This document shows positions 60,988 through 64,000 of a DNA stretch of 64,000 nucleotides, piece after piece (positions within the stretch are counted from its first letter, which is position 1; every line of letters begins with the position of its first letter). This DNA comes from CAIKBL01 sp964555355 (GTDB taxonomy: Bacteria > Pseudomonadota > Gammaproteobacteria > Ga0077536). The position numbers and the translations under genes were made by a program. The DNA lies in contig CAZKRY010000015.1 in NCBI GenBank assembly GCA_964555355.1, positions 81,128 through 145,127 on the forward strand. The letters are read 5' to 3'. The notes under the pieces are model-generated. The model was given only the letters and a program-made list of their open reading frames with translations. It was not told the DNA's origin and made no database searches.

Positions 60988-63303
60988 ATGAGCAAAAATT
61001 TGCTAATCGTGGAGTCACCCGCCAAGGCGGGGACTATCAAGAAATACCTCGGCGAGGACTTTGAAGTCCTTGCTTCGTACGGGCATGTCCGCGATCTGCG
61101 ACCCAAAGAGGGCGCAGTCGATCCCGATGACAAGTTTGCGATGCATTACGAAGTCATCGAGAAAAATCGCAAACACGTCGATGCCATTACGAAAGCCGCC
61201 AAAGCAGCGCAAAATATTTATCTGGCAACCGACTTGGATCGCGAAGGCGAAGCGATCTCCTGGCACATCGCCGAATTACTGAATGAGCGCAAAGCGCTCA
61301 AAGGCAAAGTGCTTAATCGTGTGGTGTTTCATGAGATCACCCAACGCGCGATCAAGGAAGCGGTCGATAGCCCGCGGTCAATTTCGATGGACCTGGTCAA
61401 CGCCCAGCAAGCTCGCCGTGCGCTGGATTACTTGGTTGGATTCAATCTATCTCCGCTGCTGTGGAAAAAAATAAAGCGCGGTTTGTCCGCCGGGCGCGTG
61501 CAAAGTCCGGCGTTGCGCATGATCTGCGAGCGCGAAGAAGAAATTGAAAAATTTAAGCCGCGAGAATATTGGACGATCGAATCCGATCTGGAACATGAAG
61601 GCCAGAAGTTCGTCGCCAAACTGTCTAATTTTAAGGGTGAGAAAATCACCCAATTCAGTGTTCACGACGGAACCTCCGCGACCAGCGCGCAACAAGAATT
61701 GCGCGCGGCGGCGCAAGGTGCGTTGTTGGTTTCGACCATCGAGCGCAAGCAACGCAAGCGCAACCCTTCGCCGCCGTTCATCACCTCGACGTTGCAACAA
61801 GAGGCGGTGCGAAAGTTAGGTTTTTCGGCGCAAAAGGCCATGCGAGTCGCGCAACAGCTGTACGAAGGGATCGACGTCGGTAATGGCAGCGAAGGCTTGA
61901 TCACCTATATGCGTACGGACTCGTTGAATCTGGCGCGCGAAGCGGTCGATGAGATTCGCGCGTTTGTCGCCACCCGCTTTGGCAAGGACAATGTGCCGGC
62001 TCGACCAAACGTTTACAAAACAAACTCAAAAAACGCGCAAGAAGCGCACGAGGCGATTAGACCGACGTCGATATCGCGGGTGCCCGCGCAAATCAAATCG
62101 CGTTTGAGTCCCGAGCAATTCAAGCTTTACGATCTTATCTGGAAGCGCACGGTGGCAAGCCAAATGAGTTCCGCAGTGCTCGATTTGGTCGCGGTGGATC
62201 TCAAATGCGGTGACTCCGGGACGTTTCGTGCCACGGGTACGACGGTTGCGTTCCCGGGATTTATGTCGGTGTATGCGGAAAGCAGCGACGATCAACCCCA
62301 GGAAGAAGAAGGCGTGCTTCCACCGCTCACGGAGGGACAACGGGTGGCATTGCTCGATATTCGCGCGGAGCAACATTTTACAGAACCGCCGCCGCGTTAT
62401 TCCGAAGCTTCCTTGGTCAAGTCGCTCGAGGAATACGGCATCGGACGGCCATCGACGTACGCATCGATCATCACCACGCTCTTGCAGCGTGAATACGTCG
62501 AAATCGATAAGAAGCGCTTTCATCCGACCGATATCGGCCGCGTAGTGAGCTCGTTTCTCACCGGACATTTCCAGCGTTACGTCGATTACGACTTTACCGC
62601 CAAGCTCGAAGACGAACTCGACGCGGTGTCGCGCGGCGAGCAGGACTGGGTACCGGTGTTAAGCGACTTCTGGCGTGATTTTCATGCCACGGTCGTCGAC
62701 AAGGAAGCCAACGTGTCGCGCAAAGAAGCGACCCAGGCGCGCGAATTGGGCGTCGACCCGTCTTCTGGTAAACCGGTATCGGTACGCATGGGCCGGTTTG
62801 GCCCCTACGTTGCGATCGGGAACCCCGATGAAGAAGAAAAGCCGAAATTCTACGGCCTGCGCGGCGGCCAACGCATCGACACGCTTACGCTAGAACAGGC
62901 GTTGGAGTTGACGCGGTTACCGCGCGATCTTGGGACGACCGCCGATGGCGTCTCTATAAGCGCCAATATCGGTCGTTTCGGACCGTATGTCCGGTATGGG
63001 GACAAGTATGTATCGCTCAAAAAAGACGACGACCCCTACACGGTGACCCTTGAGCGCGCCTTGGAACTGATCGCGGAAAAGCTCGAAGCAGACAAAAATC
63101 GCGAACTCAAAGTATTTGAAAATTCGGAGATTCGGATTCTGAATGGCCGCTTTGGACCCTATATCACCGATGGGTCGAAAAATGCCCGGTTGCCAAAAGA
63201 TACCGATCCCAAGACTTTATCCCTTGATTCCGCGACGGCACTCCTCGCCGCCTACAAGCCGGGACGCATGCCTGGAGCGCGTGGCAAGAAGAAGGCCAAG
63301 TGA
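60988..63303 (+). CDS. topA: DNA topoisomerase I
   Basis: A 771-residue type IA topoisomerase that relaxes negative supercoils. The TOPRIM domain starts LLIVESPAKAGTIKKYL and includes ATDLDREGEAI. The active-site tyrosine is in GLITYMRTDS near residue 306. After the core (to about 590) come three glycine-rich C-terminal repeats (GRFGPYVAIG, GRFGPYVRYG, GRFGPYITDG) and a lysine tail. There are no CxxC zinc ribbons, unlike E. coli TopA, as in several beta- and xanthomonad enzymes. The ATG follows a 147-base gap after dprA. Confidence 0.96.
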   Translation: MSKNLLIVESPAKAGTIKKYLGEDFEVLASYGHVRDLRPKEGAVDPDDKFAMHYEVIEKNRKHVDAITKAAKAAQNIYLATDLDREGEAISWHIAELLNERKALKGKVLNRVVFHEITQRAIKEAVDSPRSISMDLVNAQQARRALDYLVGFNLSPLLWKKIKRGLSAGRVQSPALRMICEREEEIEKFKPREYWTIESDLEHEGQKFVAKLSNFKGEKITQFSVHDGTSATSAQQELRAAAQGALLVSTIERKQRKRNPSPPFITSTLQQEAVRKLGFSAQKAMRVAQQLYEGIDVGNGSEGLITYMRTDSLNLAREAVDEIRAFVATRFGKDNVPARPNVYKTNSKNAQEAHEAIRPTSISRVPAQIKSRLSPEQFKLYDLIWKRTVASQMSSAVLDLVAVDLKCGDSGTFRATGTTVAFPGFMSVYAESSDDQPQEEEGVLPPLTEGQRVALLDIRAEQHFTEPPPRYSEASLVKSLEEYGIGRPSTYASIITTLLQREYVEIDKKRFHPTDIGRVVSSFLTGHFQRYVDYDFTAKLEDELDAVSRGEQDWVPVLSDFWRDFHATVVDKEANVSRKEATQARELGVDPSSGKPVSVRMGRFGPYVAIGNPDEEEKPKFYGLRGGQRIDTLTLEQALELTRLPRDLGTTADGVSISANIGRFGPYVRYGDKYVSLKKDDDPYTVTLERALELIAEKLEADKNRELKVFENSEIRILNGRFGPYITDGSKNARLPKDTDPKTLSLDSATALLAAYKPGRMPGARGKKKAK

Positions 63304-63446
63304 CTGATATGGTGAGTAATGCGTGCGAAGGACGGCTAACCAGCGTCCTGCGGGCGCAACAGCGAAACCGCGTTCTGGGTAGTTTGGACGAACCTGAATT
63401 CAATGGTCGGCGAAAGACAATTTGGGTGCGGCCTTCAGATTTCCGA

Positions 63447-63475
63447 TTGACATAAGTTCATTAACTTACGAAAAT
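63447..63475 (+). promoter_or_regulatory. Promoter of the tRNA-tuf operon
   Basis: A perfect TTGACA (63447-63452), 17 bases, then GAAAAT (63470-63475, four of six matches). The start would be near 63482, in a GC-rich discriminator (GGCTACCCG) of the kind seen at stringently controlled stable-RNA promoters, about 10 bases before tRNA-Tyr. Confidence 0.7.
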
Positions 63476-63491
63476 TTTCGGCTACCCGTAC

Positions 63492-63576
63492 GGAGGGGTA
63501 CCCAAGCGGTCAACGGGAGCAGACTGTAAATCTGCCGGCTCTGCCTTCGTAGGTTCGAATCCTACCCCCTCCACCA
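63492..63576 (+). tRNA. tRNA-Tyr (GTA)
   Basis: An 85-base class II tRNA with the acceptor GGAGGGG/CCCCTCC, discriminator A and encoded CCA. The anticodon stem GCAGA/TCTGC closes the loop CTGTAAA, anticodon GTA at 63526-63528. A long variable arm follows (CGGCTCTGCCTTCG), and the T loop TTCGAAT is normal. First tRNA of the tuf cluster. Confidence 0.96.
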
Positions 63577-63617
63577 TGTTTGGGATATTGAGACACGTGC
63601 TTGGGTGGGAAGTATCT

Positions 63618-63691
<74 letters not shown>

Positions 63692-63809
63692 GTCACCCCA
63701 GAGCGAGCGCGACGTGGGTTTCTAAGTAAATTACGCGGTGATCGCCGCCGTGGGACCGCTCCAGAGCGTTAGCACCACAAAATATTGAGAGTTTGCGGAC
63801 TGACTTAAT

Positions 63810-63885
<76 letters not shown>

Positions 63886-63945
63886 GCGTTGGTTGTTTCA
63901 AGTTGCGGATTTGTTGTTTTAAGCGTCGTTGAGGAGAGGAAGGCG

Positions 63946-64000
63946 ATGTCCAAAGAGAAATTTGAACGAACGAAGCCACACGTGAATGTGGGGACGATTG
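63946..64000 (+). CDS. tuf: Elongation factor Tu, N-terminal fragment (cut by window edge)
   Basis: Only 18 codons are visible, reading MSKEKFERTKPHVNVGTI, the universal N-terminus of bacterial EF-Tu, which delivers aminoacyl-tRNA to the ribosome. A strong GAGGAGAGGAAGG ribosome site precedes the ATG. It follows tRNA-Thr by 60 bases, the tufB arrangement. Confidence 0.95.
   Translation, partial: MSKEKFERTKPHVNVGTI

Noticed and set aside
63329..63349. An intrinsic terminator after topA
   Set aside because: AGGACG and CGTCCT form a short hairpin but a G/C-rich stretch, not a T-run, follows.

Overview
The window is a dense, GC-rich stretch of chromosome from a gammaproteobacterium. I infer the lineage from gene neighbourhoods: hda next to an arsC-like gene, dapF-DUF484-xerC, hslVU-DUF971-ubiE-ubiJ-ubiB, secB-gpsA, rsmB-fmt-def opposite lysM-dprA-topA, a complete MSHA pilus locus, and a tRNA-Tyr/Gly/Thr cluster ahead of tuf. 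Some proteins (IlvI, HslV with a short propeptide, TopA without zinc ribbons) resemble the betaproteobacterial or xanthomonad forms, so a deep-branching gammaproteobacterium is plausible. The species cannot be fixed from the sequence alone. I see no prophage, insertion sequence, CRISPR array or integrated element.

Layout. 1-3.2 kb: the end of a DUF2066 protein, an AI-2E/PerM transporter, hda, arsC-like and acyP. 3.2-4.9 kb: proS on the minus strand. 5.2-11.1 kb: branched-chain amino acid genes ilvI-ilvH-ilvC-(pssA)-leuA. 11.1-16 kb: a family 4 uracil-DNA glycosylase, rimI, a PagL-like outer-membrane protein, cysM (apparent CTG start), a PolB-type exonuclease and rlmD. 15.9-23.9 kb: a peptide-type ABC transporter (lipoprotein receptor and two permeases, no ATPase), a signal-less YkuD enzyme, a dienoyl-CoA isomerase-like crotonase, a Ddn-like protein, nagZ and a TraB/GumN protein. 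This looks like a peptidoglycan-recycling neighbourhood. 24-31.8 kb: dapF-DUF484-xerC, hslVU, DUF971 and the ubiquinone genes ubiE-ubiJ-ubiB. 31.8-37 kb: ctpA and gpmI (minus strand), then a YibN-like rhodanese, secB and gpsA.

37.0-49.6 kb is a tightly packed MSHA type IV pilus locus. It encodes the inner-membrane assembly proteins (MshI, a PilN-like protein, MshJ), MshK, the secretin MshL, MshM, MshN, the extension ATPase MshE with a tandem c-di-GMP-binding N-terminal domain, the platform protein MshG, one major pilin and four minor pilins (MshC, D, O, P). 49.6-58.3 kb carries trmL, a class 1B dihydroorotate dehydrogenase and a minus-strand operon def-fmt-rsmB-DUF4390-ntrY-ntrX-TPR; its NtrX-type regulator lacks GAFTGA and has a changed Walker B motif. 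58.4-64 kb holds lysM, dprA, topA, tRNA-Tyr, tRNA-Gly, tRNA-Thr and the first codons of tuf.

Intergenic palindromes recur: a REP-like doublet and singlet, a second repeat family sharing an exact 25-base inverted match between two distant loci, and a large nested cruciform. I did not find one clear undescribed system. The best leads are the recycling cluster, the altered NtrX, the compact c-di-GMP-linked MSHA locus, the cysM start and a leuA ribosome-site hairpin.
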